In this document: one piece after another, positions 17,551 through 25,692 of the stretch
How the letters are laid out: the number at the start of each line of letters is the position of its first letter
Position numbering within the stretch: the stretch's first letter is position 1
Assembly (NCBI RefSeq): GCF_014205845.1
Contig: NZ_JACHCR010000009.1
Location: 124,001 to 188,000 of the forward strand
DNA length: 64,000 nt
Source of the DNA: Mucilaginibacter cryoferens
GTDB taxonomy: Bacteria; Bacteroidota; Bacteroidia; Sphingobacteriales; Sphingobacteriaceae
Direction: 5' to 3'
The notes under the pieces: generated by a model
Told to the model about the DNA's origin: nothing
The model's input: the letters and a program-made list of their open reading frames with translations, nothing else
Database searches by the model: none
Position numbers and translations under genes: made by a program

Positions 17551-18855
17551 ATGAAAATTAAAAATTTACTATTTTATCCAGTTTTTTTTTCTGCCCTGAT
17601 TTTAGCGGGGTGTCAGAAAAAAAACAATGACTCTGCAAAAGCTACTTTAAGCAGCAATTCTAATACACAGGTTTTGCCTTTAAAAGGGCTTTATAAGGAT
17701 ACGACAACCTTTAGGGCTACATCAAATCCAAACAAGCCAGATTCCGGTAAAAGAACTTCCGGTATTTTTTCTGTTTCAGCACCTAAAACTCGGATAGAGA
17801 TTGGCTATAGGGGCAATCAGACGTATCATATCCAGGTTTTTAATAACCTTTCGAAAAGTGTTTACGGATGTACATATGTAATTTACAAAAATGGGGTAAC
17901 TATACCTTGGCCTGGTTTCAATAGTGATAACCAAAATGGTTTTTACAGCGATAGATTTAATTTTGATGCCGTATTTACTCCTGGAGAATATGTAGTAAGA
18001 ATAAATTATATAGACGCCCCAAGAGGAGTTCCTCCCTTTAATTTAGTGAATTTTGTTATTTATGAAGCCCCGGTAATACCCGCAGGGAAAATGCCACTCT
18101 TAAGGTATTATAATTTTGACACACATAAACGGCTCTATAGCAATAATTGGGAAGAATTTGCAAGTGCTTCTCAGGGTGTTGTTTTCGAGAAAGTTCAAGG
18201 CTATCTTAATGCAACGGCAGGTGCTAATCTTGTTTTAATGAACAGATATTACAATAGTCAATCAGGAGATTATTGGAACAATAAGTCAAGTGCCGCCTTT
18301 CCCAATTACGTGAACCAAGGTGCATTGGGGTACATAAGTAAAGTTTCAACATTTCCTTTATTAGAGTATTTTAGTACAACTAACGGGCATACAGATGTAT
18401 CTCCTCCTGAAACGTTGCCCGCTCCTGATCAGCTTATTCAAACATTGGGTTATATTACTAAGCCATTGCCCCCCGCTGCCCCTAAAGAAGGTGATTTTAT
18501 AAGAAATGACAACACTGGTGCAGTTTACATATTTATTGAAGATAAACTAAGATATATCCCCAATACAGATGTTTTGAATGGATTATTTACATTTAGCGGC
18601 AATATTTTAAAACATTATTCGGCAGATCAATTAGCAAGCTTATCAATTAGCGTTGGCAATCCTATAATTACTGATAATGGACTAATTGAAGATTCTAACA
18701 ATGGAAGAGTTTATCTGCGTGAAGGTAATTTTCTTAGGTGGATATATTCATTAGAAACGCTTTATCTTTATCATTTTAATGAAACTATTATTCAAAGGAA
18801 GAATGGCTTGGCAGGTTATACTGTTGGCGACAATATAACGTACAACTACAAGTAA
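17551..18855 (+). CDS. Lipoprotein with DUF5648-like and repeated beta modules
   Basis: A 434-residue lipoprotein with lipobox LILAGC (C21) and a low-complexity Ser/Asn linker. A domain at about 80-170 looks like an extracellular beta sandwich. About 185-305 resembles the DUF5648 repeat (RYYNFDTHKRLYSNN, VLMNRYYNSQSGDYWNN). At the C-terminus two modules of the pattern GDFIRNDNTGAVYIFIEDKLRYIP and GLIEDSNNGRVYLREGNFLRWI follow. It is probably a surface-exposed binding protein. The coding sequence is clearly more AT-rich than neighbouring genes and lies next to gene debris, so recent transfer is plausible. Confidence 0.65.
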   Translation: MKIKNLLFYPVFFSALILAGCQKKNNDSAKATLSSNSNTQVLPLKGLYKDTTTFRATSNPNKPDSGKRTSGIFSVSAPKTRIEIGYRGNQTYHIQVFNNLSKSVYGCTYVIYKNGVTIPWPGFNSDNQNGFYSDRFNFDAVFTPGEYVVRINYIDAPRGVPPFNLVNFVIYEAPVIPAGKMPLLRYYNFDTHKRLYSNNWEEFASASQGVVFEKVQGYLNATAGANLVLMNRYYNSQSGDYWNNKSSAAFPNYVNQGALGYISKVSTFPLLEYFSTTNGHTDVSPPETLPAPDQLIQTLGYITKPLPPAAPKEGDFIRNDNTGAVYIFIEDKLRYIPNTDVLNGLFTFSGNILKHYSADQLASLSISVGNPIITDNGLIEDSNNGRVYLREGNFLRWIYSLETLYLYHFNETIIQRKNGLAGYTVGDNITYNYK

Positions 18856-18879
18856 CTATGATGGATTATTATAAGTTCT

Positions 18880-18933
18880 CGTTATAAAAATAAAGGGGGC
18901 GGTAAATTTGCCGCCTACTTTATTTTTATAACG
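18880..18933 (+). terminator. Long hairpin terminator after the lipoprotein
   Basis: The arms cgttataaaaataaag (18880-18895) and its exact reverse complement (18918-18933) enclose an inner GGCGG/CCGCC stem. The right arm contains ATTTTTAT, so the structure can end transcription on either strand. Confidence 0.6.
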
Positions 18934-19006
18934 AATTTTATTGTATTACAAAAGTAGAGCCTTCTAAAACCCAACAATGCGTTGCGTCTGCGTGATTTAT
19001 TTTGCA

Positions 19007-19014
19007 TATTTTTG
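19007..19014 (+). promoter_or_regulatory. Likely promoter element of the MsbA-like gene
   Basis: TATTTTTG fits TAnnTTTG and lies 18 bases before the ATG. A GTTG (18981-18984) at the -33 distance is a weak partner. Confidence 0.35.
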
Positions 19015-19031
19015 CAGTTATAAAATTATAA

Positions 19032-20888
19032 ATGAAAATTTATTTCAGGCTTCTTTCTTTCGCCAAGCCAATAGGCAAATTTGCTGGACCGTACTTTATA
19101 TTAACCCTGCTATCTATTATATTTAATACTTTAAACTACGCTTTACTGGCGCCGTTGTTAACGTCAATTTTTGACCCAACAGCAGGCAAGGCGTTGATTA
19201 AGCCACTAAGCTGGGCCGATCCGTTAAAAGATCTCAACTACTTTGCCCTTTTAGCCAATAAAGAGTACGGCACTATCGGCGCTCTTAAGTTTATTTGCGT
19301 GGCTATTATAATATCGGTATTGCTAAGTAATGTATTCCGGTATTTTTCGCAGCGTATTATGGAAAACCTGCGCATTTTTACCCTGCTTAATTTACGCCGC
19401 ACCGTTTTTAATAACGTAATGAACCTGCATCTTGGTTATTTTAGCAATGAGCGTAAGGGTGATATTCTTTCTAAAATATCTGCCGATGTACAGGTAGTGC
19501 AATTTTCTGTTACCGGTACTTTACAAGTGGCGTTTAAAGAGCCTTTTCAATTGTTGTTTTACCTGATAACCTTATTTATAATATCGGTTAAACTAACTTT
19601 GTTTTCTATGCTCATTATCCCGGTATCGGCCTTCGTGATATCGCGGATAGTAAAGCGGCTTAAGGAACAAGCCAAGGAGTCGCAACAAACTTATAGCAAT
19701 ATGATCAGTAACCTGGATGAAGCGCTATCGGGTATTAAAATCATTAAGGCGTTTAACGCTGCCCCCTTTATTAAAAACAGGTTCGATCATGAAAACCAGG
19801 AATATTCGAGGATAACCCGCTCTATGGCTAAAAGGCAACAGATGGCCTCGCCGGTATCGGAGTTTTTGGGGGTAATGATGGTTGCGGGCCTTGTTTTATA
19901 TGGCGGTACACTGATTATTCACCATGACGATTCTTTAACGGCTGCCAATTTTATTGTATACATCGCCATGTTTTCGCAAATTATGCGCCCGGCAAAAGCC
20001 ATTTCCGATTCTTTCAGCAACATACACTCCGGTATTGCAGCCGGCGAACGTGTGCTGGCGCTTATAGACGAGAAACCATTAATTGTTGATGCGCCAAACG
20101 CCATAACAATTGATGACTTTACCGACAGTGTGAAATTTGAAAATGTATTTTTTGCCTATAAAGACAAAGTGATCGCCGGCGATAAGGAAGGCGATGATAC
20201 AGATAAAGCCGTGTTGAGAAATCTTAACCTGGTGATACCTAAAGGTAAAACAGTAGCGCTGGTTGGTCCGTCTGGTGGTGGTAAATCAACCCTGATGGAT
20301 ATGTTGCCCCGCTTTATTGAACCGCAGGTAGGTGCAATTTATATCGATGGTAAAAACATCCAGGCTGTTACCATGGAATCGTTAAGGGCGCTGATGGGTA
20401 TTGTTAACCAGGAATCGATATTGTTTAATGATACCATTTTTAACAACATAGCCTTTGGTAAAACAGGCGTAAGTCATGAGGAAGTAGAAGCCGCGGCACG
20501 TATTGCCAACGCCCATAACTTTATTATGGAAACCGATAAAGGCTACCAAACCAATACCGGCGACCGTGGTACCAAACTATCGGGTGGCCAAAGGCAAAGG
20601 ATTTGTATAGCCAGGGCTGTACTCAATAATCCACCTATTATGTTGTTGGATGAGGCCACTTCGGCACTGGATACCGAGTCTGAAAAACTGGTTCAGGATG
20701 CGTTGAACAACTTGATGAAAAATCGTACATCGCTCATTATCGCCCACCGTTTAAGCACCATCCAAAATGCCGACCTGATCATCGTGTTGGAAAAAGGTAC
20801 TGTAGTAGAACAAGGTACCCACCAGGAGTTAATGCAAAACAGCGGCCTCTACAAAAAACTGATAGACATGCAGACTTTTAACGACTAA
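19032..20888 (+). CDS. MsbA-like ABC exporter (fused membrane and ATPase domains)
   Basis: A 618-residue half-transporter. Residues about 1-340 form the ABC_membrane domain with six transmembrane helices. About 355-610 form the ATPase with Walker A GPSGGGKST (about 411-419), Q-loop VNQES, signature LSGGQRQR (about 515-522), Walker B IMLLDEATSALD and switch His in IAHRLS. Family members flip lipid A, lipid-linked glycans or lipids. Glycosyltransferases on both sides fit export of a lipid-linked glycan. The ATPase contains a small acidic insert (KEGDDTDKA) before Walker A. Confidence 0.92.
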   Translation: MKIYFRLLSFAKPIGKFAGPYFILTLLSIIFNTLNYALLAPLLTSIFDPTAGKALIKPLSWADPLKDLNYFALLANKEYGTIGALKFICVAIIISVLLSNVFRYFSQRIMENLRIFTLLNLRRTVFNNVMNLHLGYFSNERKGDILSKISADVQVVQFSVTGTLQVAFKEPFQLLFYLITLFIISVKLTLFSMLIIPVSAFVISRIVKRLKEQAKESQQTYSNMISNLDEALSGIKIIKAFNAAPFIKNRFDHENQEYSRITRSMAKRQQMASPVSEFLGVMMVAGLVLYGGTLIIHHDDSLTAANFIVYIAMFSQIMRPAKAISDSFSNIHSGIAAGERVLALIDEKPLIVDAPNAITIDDFTDSVKFENVFFAYKDKVIAGDKEGDDTDKAVLRNLNLVIPKGKTVALVGPSGGGKSTLMDMLPRFIEPQVGAIYIDGKNIQAVTMESLRALMGIVNQESILFNDTIFNNIAFGKTGVSHEEVEAAARIANAHNFIMETDKGYQTNTGDRGTKLSGGQRQRICIARAVLNNPPIMLLDEATSALDTESEKLVQDALNNLMKNRTSLIIAHRLSTIQNADLIIVLEKGTVVEQGTHQELMQNSGLYKKLIDMQTFND

Positions 20889-21039
20889 TTAAAAGAGAGT
20901 CAAGAGATAAGAATTAAGATAAGAGTAGGGCAATAGAAGGTTAAGAATTGGGAAGACGAGCCCGGTTGGCCGTCAAAAAAATAGAGTCAGGAATTGAGCG
21001 CCGAAGTTTTTCTTTCGTCTTGCTTGCTGACTCTTATCT

Positions 21040-21924
21040 CTATTTCAAACTCAGGTATCGCAACACAATGTAATATTGGAGTTTAAAAAATAGTTTGGTA
21101 TTGAGGTTAAGAAAGCGGTTGTTGAGCCGCAGCATTTTATGGGCGTGGTGCAAGGGAAGGTTAAGCGAGGATAATCGTTTAATAAAATGCTTAAAAGTTG
21201 CTTTCTCCGAGTGTATCACTTCTTCAATTGACAGGCTATCGCAGTTTATCGGCAATACATTGTTCCATTTTTCGTGTAGCTTCAGGGTATCCATCATCCA
21301 TTTTTCGTCAAACCGTCCCTCAGAAAAATGTTCTATCAGGATATCATAGGTAACGGCCAATTTATATTTCTGACCTACCGATAAAGAGAAATCCAGGTCA
21401 TATACATGGAAACCGGTAAAGTTTACTTCATCAAACATAAACTCACGCGCCACTTTTTTGGTGGTACATAGCCAAACGCCATCTAAGCAAGCTACCTGGG
21501 ATAACTTTTCGTTATAAGGATTGGTGTAGAGATGCCGGGGTGGTTCGGCAGAGTATTTATGGTGCTGAATAAGATTACCGTAAAAGATATTTTCGATACC
21601 CAGGCTGCTCCATCCCGAAGGGGTCATGGATTTGTAGGAGCTGCCCATTACGCCCATTACGCCCACATCTGGGTTTTTTTTGAATTTTTTTATGATCACA
21701 TCGCCCCAGTTAATGGTTTTTATCTGGATGTCTTCGTGCATAAAGCAAAGTATAGGGTATTTGGCCCGCAACAAGCCCTTGTTATAAACCGAACAAATGC
21801 CCTGCTTACCAGCACTGTTATCGATGGCTATGATCTCGTACGGAACACCTATAGTTGCTGCAACATTGTCGCGCACTTCCTGTAAAACCCTGCTATCGGC
21901 CGATGAAATAATAATCGATATCAT
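21040..21924 (-). CDS. Glycosyltransferase, GT2-like
   Basis: A 294-residue protein opening with ISIIISSADSRVLQEV. A GT-A nucleotide-sugar fold is suggested by YEIIAIDNSAGKQGICSVYNKGL and the metal/donor motif LCFMHEDIQI (HED in the DxD position). The acceptor region has FTGFHVYDLDFSLSVGQ and ends with a basic helix-rich tail. The motif order matches the decayed GT2 at 16321-16925, so the two may be distant paralogs. It is convergent with the MsbA-like gene. Acceptor and sugar are unknown. Confidence 0.82.
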   Translation of the reverse strand: MISIIISSADSRVLQEVRDNVAATIGVPYEIIAIDNSAGKQGICSVYNKGLLRAKYPILCFMHEDIQIKTINWGDVIIKKFKKNPDVGVMGVMGSSYKSMTPSGWSSLGIENIFYGNLIQHHKYSAEPPRHLYTNPYNEKLSQVACLDGVWLCTTKKVAREFMFDEVNFTGFHVYDLDFSLSVGQKYKLAVTYDILIEHFSEGRFDEKWMMDTLKLHEKWNNVLPINCDSLSIEEVIHSEKATFKHFIKRLSSLNLPLHHAHKMLRLNNRFLNLNTKLFFKLQYYIVLRYLSLK

Positions 21925-22291
21925 TATTAGAAATTTGTTTTTGGGTAAAAAAAGGTGATGCTCAAAAATGGTAACGTATTAAATCGAATTTTAATATAAC
22001 TATTATTAATCTATTTACGGGCATTTTTATCAATTTACTACAGCTAAGCGCGTGGCGAATTAAATTTTTAAGTAACATAGTTGGGCACAGTAATTAATAA
22101 GCGGCCTATGTATGAAACAATGCAGCTGCACGCATGTTTTGTAACAATGTTAATAATATACCGCCTAACGGCATAAACCCCTGGCTATTTTAGGGGCAAT
22201 CGGGGTAGAATATTTACATAAAAAAACAATATCCTGGGTGCTGCTTTTGAGGCAAAATCAAAAAGTTGCAGCCTGTTTCTCCACAACTAAA
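21925..22291. other. AT-rich intergenic region
   Basis: 367 bases between the GT2 start and a very small open frame. It has no recognisable gene, tRNA or long repeat. Confidence 0.4.
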
Positions 22292-22381
22292 ATGTACATT
22301 TTTGCCCCATACCGCCAGGCCCTTTACCTCGAAGAGCAGCAGTTTGAAAAAGATATACAAAAGGTATTTGTAAAAACATAA
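22292..22381 (+). CDS. Possible 29-residue microprotein
   Basis: An ATG opens a short frame (MYIFAPYRQALYLEEQ…) of 29 codons that ends directly at a strong terminator hairpin. The sequence is amphipathic and helical in character. No family was recognised. It may be a small protein, a truncated gene end, or chance; the tight placement against the terminator is the only reason to list it. Confidence 0.25.
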   Translation: MYIFAPYRQALYLEEQQFEKDIQKVFVKT

Positions 22382-22415
22382 AAACAGCCATCCGGCAATC
22401 CCGGATGGCTGTTTT
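22381..22415. terminator. Bidirectional terminator
   Basis: A 15-bp perfect stem AAAACAGCCATCCGG/CCGGATGGCTGTTTT with a 5-base loop. It ends the minus-strand beta-barrel gene (stop 42 bases away) and also lies directly after the possible microprotein on the plus strand. Confidence 0.8.
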
Positions 22416-22456
22416 GTATATATAGCTTTCTGCCTTACGCCTTCGGCTTTTAGCCT

Positions 22457-23140
22457 TTATTGAAATTTAAACCCTAAACCAATTTGCCAAACCTGGTTGC
22501 GGTAATTGGGGAGGTACGAATCATTGTTAGGGCTGTTGGAGGTAAGATCGATATTATAACGGCCTCTGAGCTCTATATTCCGGCTCAGGTCAACACTGAG
22601 GCCAATAACGCCGCTGATGTCGGTTTGGTCGCCGCGGTTATTGTAAAAATGCTCGTAGTCGGTTTGAAAACCAGTCTCATATTTGTTGCTGGTTGATGTT
22701 AAAAAATTAATAGATGGCCCTACCAAAAAGTTAAAGTTTGGCGCCAGTTTAACCTTTAACAGCAAGGGTACATCAATATAATTGGTGCGCTGCGTAAAAC
22801 GACCATAATCGGTATTGGCAGCATAACCTTTACCCGAGTATAATATTTCGGGAGCAAACGATATTGGATAAGCAATAGGGATATCCAATGTTAAACCAGC
22901 GTTAAAGCTGGCAATAGCATCGCTGCTAAAATTAGAGTTGTTGGCATCAATGGTGTTGGCTATGTTTAACCCTGCGGTTACACCAACTCTTACACGGTAA
23001 AAATCATCCTGTCTTTGGCGGGGGCGTTCGCGCCTGTCTTCCCGGTAACGGGGCCTGTGGCGTGGCGGGCCATAATATCCCTGTGCGCTGGCGGTGTATG
23101 CTGCAAATAAGCAGATGGCAAAAAAAAGAATTTTCTTCAT
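22457..23140 (-). CDS. Outer-membrane beta-barrel (PorT/OMP_b-brl-like) protein
   Basis: A 227-residue protein. The signal peptide covers 1-19 (…AYTASAQ). A short Arg/Pro-rich periplasmic segment (PPRHRPRYREDRRERP) is followed by about eight amphipathic beta strands and a C-terminal Phe-containing strand (WQIGLGFKFQ), typical of outer membrane barrels. Bacteroidota encode many such barrels; no specific substrate is suggested. It has its own terminator at 22381-22415. Confidence 0.82.
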   Translation of the reverse strand: MKKILFFAICLFAAYTASAQGYYGPPRHRPRYREDRRERPRQRQDDFYRVRVGVTAGLNIANTIDANNSNFSSDAIASFNAGLTLDIPIAYPISFAPEILYSGKGYAANTDYGRFTQRTNYIDVPLLLKVKLAPNFNFLVGPSINFLTSTSNKYETGFQTDYEHFYNNRGDQTDISGVIGLSVDLSRNIELRGRYNIDLTSNSPNNDSYLPNYRNQVWQIGLGFKFQ

Positions 23141-23262
23141 GTTAGTATGTTTTTATACACTCATAGATTAAAAATTATACCAAAGGTTTATTCGCGGTTT
23201 AATTTTTGTATTAATTGCGTTGCTATCAACCTGCAAAAACAACATTTACATTACATTTGACC

Positions 23263-24990
23263 ATGCCAAAACAGAAACAAAACATCTGCCTCACTATAAT
23301 TATCGCCCTTAATTTTATTGCTATAACCGCTTTTGCGCAAAAGGAAAGCTATATAGAAAGCCTGGGCAAGCAAAACCATTGGGTCGATTCGGTGTACAAT
23401 AAGTTAAGCCGTAAACACCGCATTGCGCAATTATTGTTTGTACGCGCGCATACCAACAAAGGCAAGGCCTATGCCGATTCGGTTGGCGAGGTGATTAAAC
23501 ATCAGGAAATTGGCGGCCTGGTATTTTTTCAGGGAGGCCCCGGCAGGCAGCTAAACCTGGTTAATCAATATCAAAAGTTATCAAAAATACCCCTCCTTAT
23601 CGCCATGGATGGCGAGTGGGGCCTGGGCATGCGCCTGGATTCTACCATATCGTACCCTTACCAGATGACGCTTGGCGCTATACAGGATAATACCCTTATT
23701 TACAAAATGGGCCAGCGTGTGGCTTATGATTTTAAACGGATAGGCGCCCAGTTCAATTTGGGCCCCGATATGGATATCAACAACAATCCCAACAATCCTG
23801 TTATTAACTACCGCTCTTTTGGCGATAATAAATACAACGTAGCCCAAAAAGGTATTGCCTATTTTAAAGGTATGCAGGATGCCGGACTATTAACCAGCGC
23901 CAAGCATTTTCCCGGTCACGGCGATACCAATGTAGATTCGCATTTCGATCTGCCGCTGTTGCCATACAGCAGGGGCAGGCTCGATTCATTGGAAGAATAC
24001 CCTTTTCGTGAAGCCATTAAGGCCGGCATTAGCGGCGTGATGATTGCCCACATGAGCATCCCCGCGTTGGATAGTACCACGCATTTACCATCTACCTTGT
24101 CGCGCCCCATCATCACCGGTATTTTAAAAGATTCGTTGAAATTTAAGGGCCTGGTAGTATCTGATGCTATGGAAATGAAAGGCGTTGTAAAATACTTCCC
24201 TAATGGCGAAGCCGATGTGAGGGCTTTTATAGCTGGGATAGATGTTTTAGAACTGTCAGAAAATTCAGACCGTGCCATTAAACTTATTCGTAAGGCTGTT
24301 CGTCATGGCAAGGTGAGCAAAGAGGAGTTTGAAGCCAAGGTAAAAAAGGTGCTTGCCGCCAAGTACTGGGCCGGACTAAATGCTTATAAAGCCCCATCGC
24401 CAGAAAATTTAAGTGCCGACATTAACAGTCAGACCTCCAAAGATTTGGTACAGCAGCTGAGCGATGCCGCTGTAACCGTATTAAAAGGCGATGCATCAAC
24501 CCTGAAACTTAACCCGTTTTTAAAAACGGCCATACTGAGCATCGGTGTATCGTCGCCCACTGTGTTGCAACAGGAAGCAGCCAAAAGCTTTGGCAACTGT
24601 AAAATATTTATGGTTGATAAAAACACCCAGGCCGTTGAACTAAAAAACATACTGGGTTTGTTAAGCAAATACCAGCAGGTAATAGTGGGCATACATGATA
24701 CCCGCCTGCGCCCCCAAAGCAAACTAGACTACAGCAGCGACGTAAAACTCATGATTGCCGACCTGGCCGGTAGGCCAAACACCGTTATCAGCGTGTTTGC
24801 CAATGCCTACACTATAGCAGGTTTGCCAGGCATCGAAAAAAGTAACGCCCTGATGGTATGCTACCAAAATAGCCCCGAACTGCAGAAATCGGTAGTGAAA
24901 GTGTTAACGGGCGGGTTGAAGCCAACAGGCAAGTTGCCGGTAAGTGTAAATGTGTTTTTCCCTACCGGGACGGGGATAGGGTTGCAGTAA
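23263..24990 (+). CDS. GH3 beta-N-acetylglucosaminidase (NagZ-like), exported
   Basis: A 575-residue enzyme. The start at 23263 is preferred over 23215 because it puts the signal peptide (MPKQKQNICLTIII…AITAFAQ) at the N-terminus. The NagZ-type acid/base loop KHFPGHGDTNVDSH spans about 213-226, and the nucleophile is D301 in VVSDAMEMKG. These loops are specific to GH3 N-acetylglucosaminidases. The C-terminal domain (about 385-575) resembles the alpha/beta GH3_C domain. Many Bacteroidota homologs carry an extra beta-lactamase-like domain; this one does not. Likely role: peptidoglycan or chitooligosaccharide turnover in the periplasm. Confidence 0.88.
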   Translation: MPKQKQNICLTIIIALNFIAITAFAQKESYIESLGKQNHWVDSVYNKLSRKHRIAQLLFVRAHTNKGKAYADSVGEVIKHQEIGGLVFFQGGPGRQLNLVNQYQKLSKIPLLIAMDGEWGLGMRLDSTISYPYQMTLGAIQDNTLIYKMGQRVAYDFKRIGAQFNLGPDMDINNNPNNPVINYRSFGDNKYNVAQKGIAYFKGMQDAGLLTSAKHFPGHGDTNVDSHFDLPLLPYSRGRLDSLEEYPFREAIKAGISGVMIAHMSIPALDSTTHLPSTLSRPIITGILKDSLKFKGLVVSDAMEMKGVVKYFPNGEADVRAFIAGIDVLELSENSDRAIKLIRKAVRHGKVSKEEFEAKVKKVLAAKYWAGLNAYKAPSPENLSADINSQTSKDLVQQLSDAAVTVLKGDASTLKLNPFLKTAILSIGVSSPTVLQQEAAKSFGNCKIFMVDKNTQAVELKNILGLLSKYQQVIVGIHDTRLRPQSKLDYSSDVKLMIADLAGRPNTVISVFANAYTIAGLPGIEKSNALMVCYQNSPELQKSVVKVLTGGLKPTGKLPVSVNVFFPTGTGIGLQ

Positions 24991-25006
24991 GGTAACGCGA
25001 AAAGGA

Positions 25007-25306
25007 CTATTTTTGGAATTTTTTATTTGGATTACGGCTAGTATGAAATATAGCGATCACAGTAATCTGTTTTACGGTTTCGTCTACAATGTAGACAATT
25101 AGAAAAGGGAATTTCTCTGTCAGCGCCTGGTGAAACTGATTATATTCGGCCTTATAGTGGTAAGGGTTTCTGCTGATCTGATTTAATTTTCTGCGGATGG
25201 CAGTTTCAAATATTTCACCAAGTCCGGTTTGTTGTTCTTCATACCACGAAAGTGCGCCCGAGAGTTCTTTCGCTGCTTCCTGGCGAATCTTCAGATCATA
25301 ATTCAT
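25007..25306 (-). CDS. RelE/ParE-family toxin
   Basis: A 99-residue protein. The N-terminal helix pair (AAKELSGALSWYEEQQTGLGEIFETAI), the RNPYHYKAE stretch and the C-terminal beta strands (FPFLIVYIVDETVKQITVIAIFHTSRNP) match the ParE/RelE toxin fold. It is the second gene of a minus-strand pair; the antitoxin ends 9 bases upstream. ParE-like toxins act on gyrase and RelE-like ones on mRNA; the sequence does not decide between them. Confidence 0.85.
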   Translation of the reverse strand: MNYDLKIRQEAAKELSGALSWYEEQQTGLGEIFETAIRRKLNQISRNPYHYKAEYNQFHQALTEKFPFLIVYIVDETVKQITVIAIFHTSRNPNKKFQK

Positions 25307-25315
25307 CGGCTATTA

Positions 25316-25552
25316 CTAATACTTTACTAAAGCTTGCTTTGCCATAGCCAAAGTTTCATCCCAGGTAAATGAGCGGCCTACCCCATTTTGATGGTCTTTA
25401 AACCTTTTATCCAACTCCTCCCTTTGGGCTTTGGTGAGTTCGTACCCGTCAGAAATTTCACTTTGGAGCAAGGTGTATATTGCTTTTAATTTGTCATTTT
25501 CTGCTGTTTCTATATAGTCATGCAGCTGTTTTCTTATTTGTGATGTGCGCAT
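25316..25552 (-). CDS. Antitoxin (addiction-module component) of the RelE/ParE pair
   Basis: A 78-residue mostly helical protein: MRTSQIRKQLHDYIE, then KLKAIYTLLQSEI, then a tail of ELTKAQREELDKRFKDHQNGVGRSFTWDET. The tail pattern (E-L-x-x-R-x-x-x-H… S-W/T-x-E) is that of putative addiction-module antitoxins found with RelE/ParE toxins. No separate DNA-binding domain is evident. It is transcribed first, as is usual for antitoxins. Confidence 0.8.
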   Translation of the reverse strand: MRTSQIRKQLHDYIETAENDKLKAIYTLLQSEISDGYELTKAQREELDKRFKDHQNGVGRSFTWDETLAMAKQALVKY

Positions 25553-25692
25553 ATAGTTAACCTTTTCACAAATTTAAAATATTTTCGGTAGAGTTAGCTC
25601 TGTATAATTATTAATAGGTAGATAATCGCAAAAACATTACCTCCATCCCGGTTGCCATCCCGCCCTTGCTTTCCTATCTTTACTTTACAATT

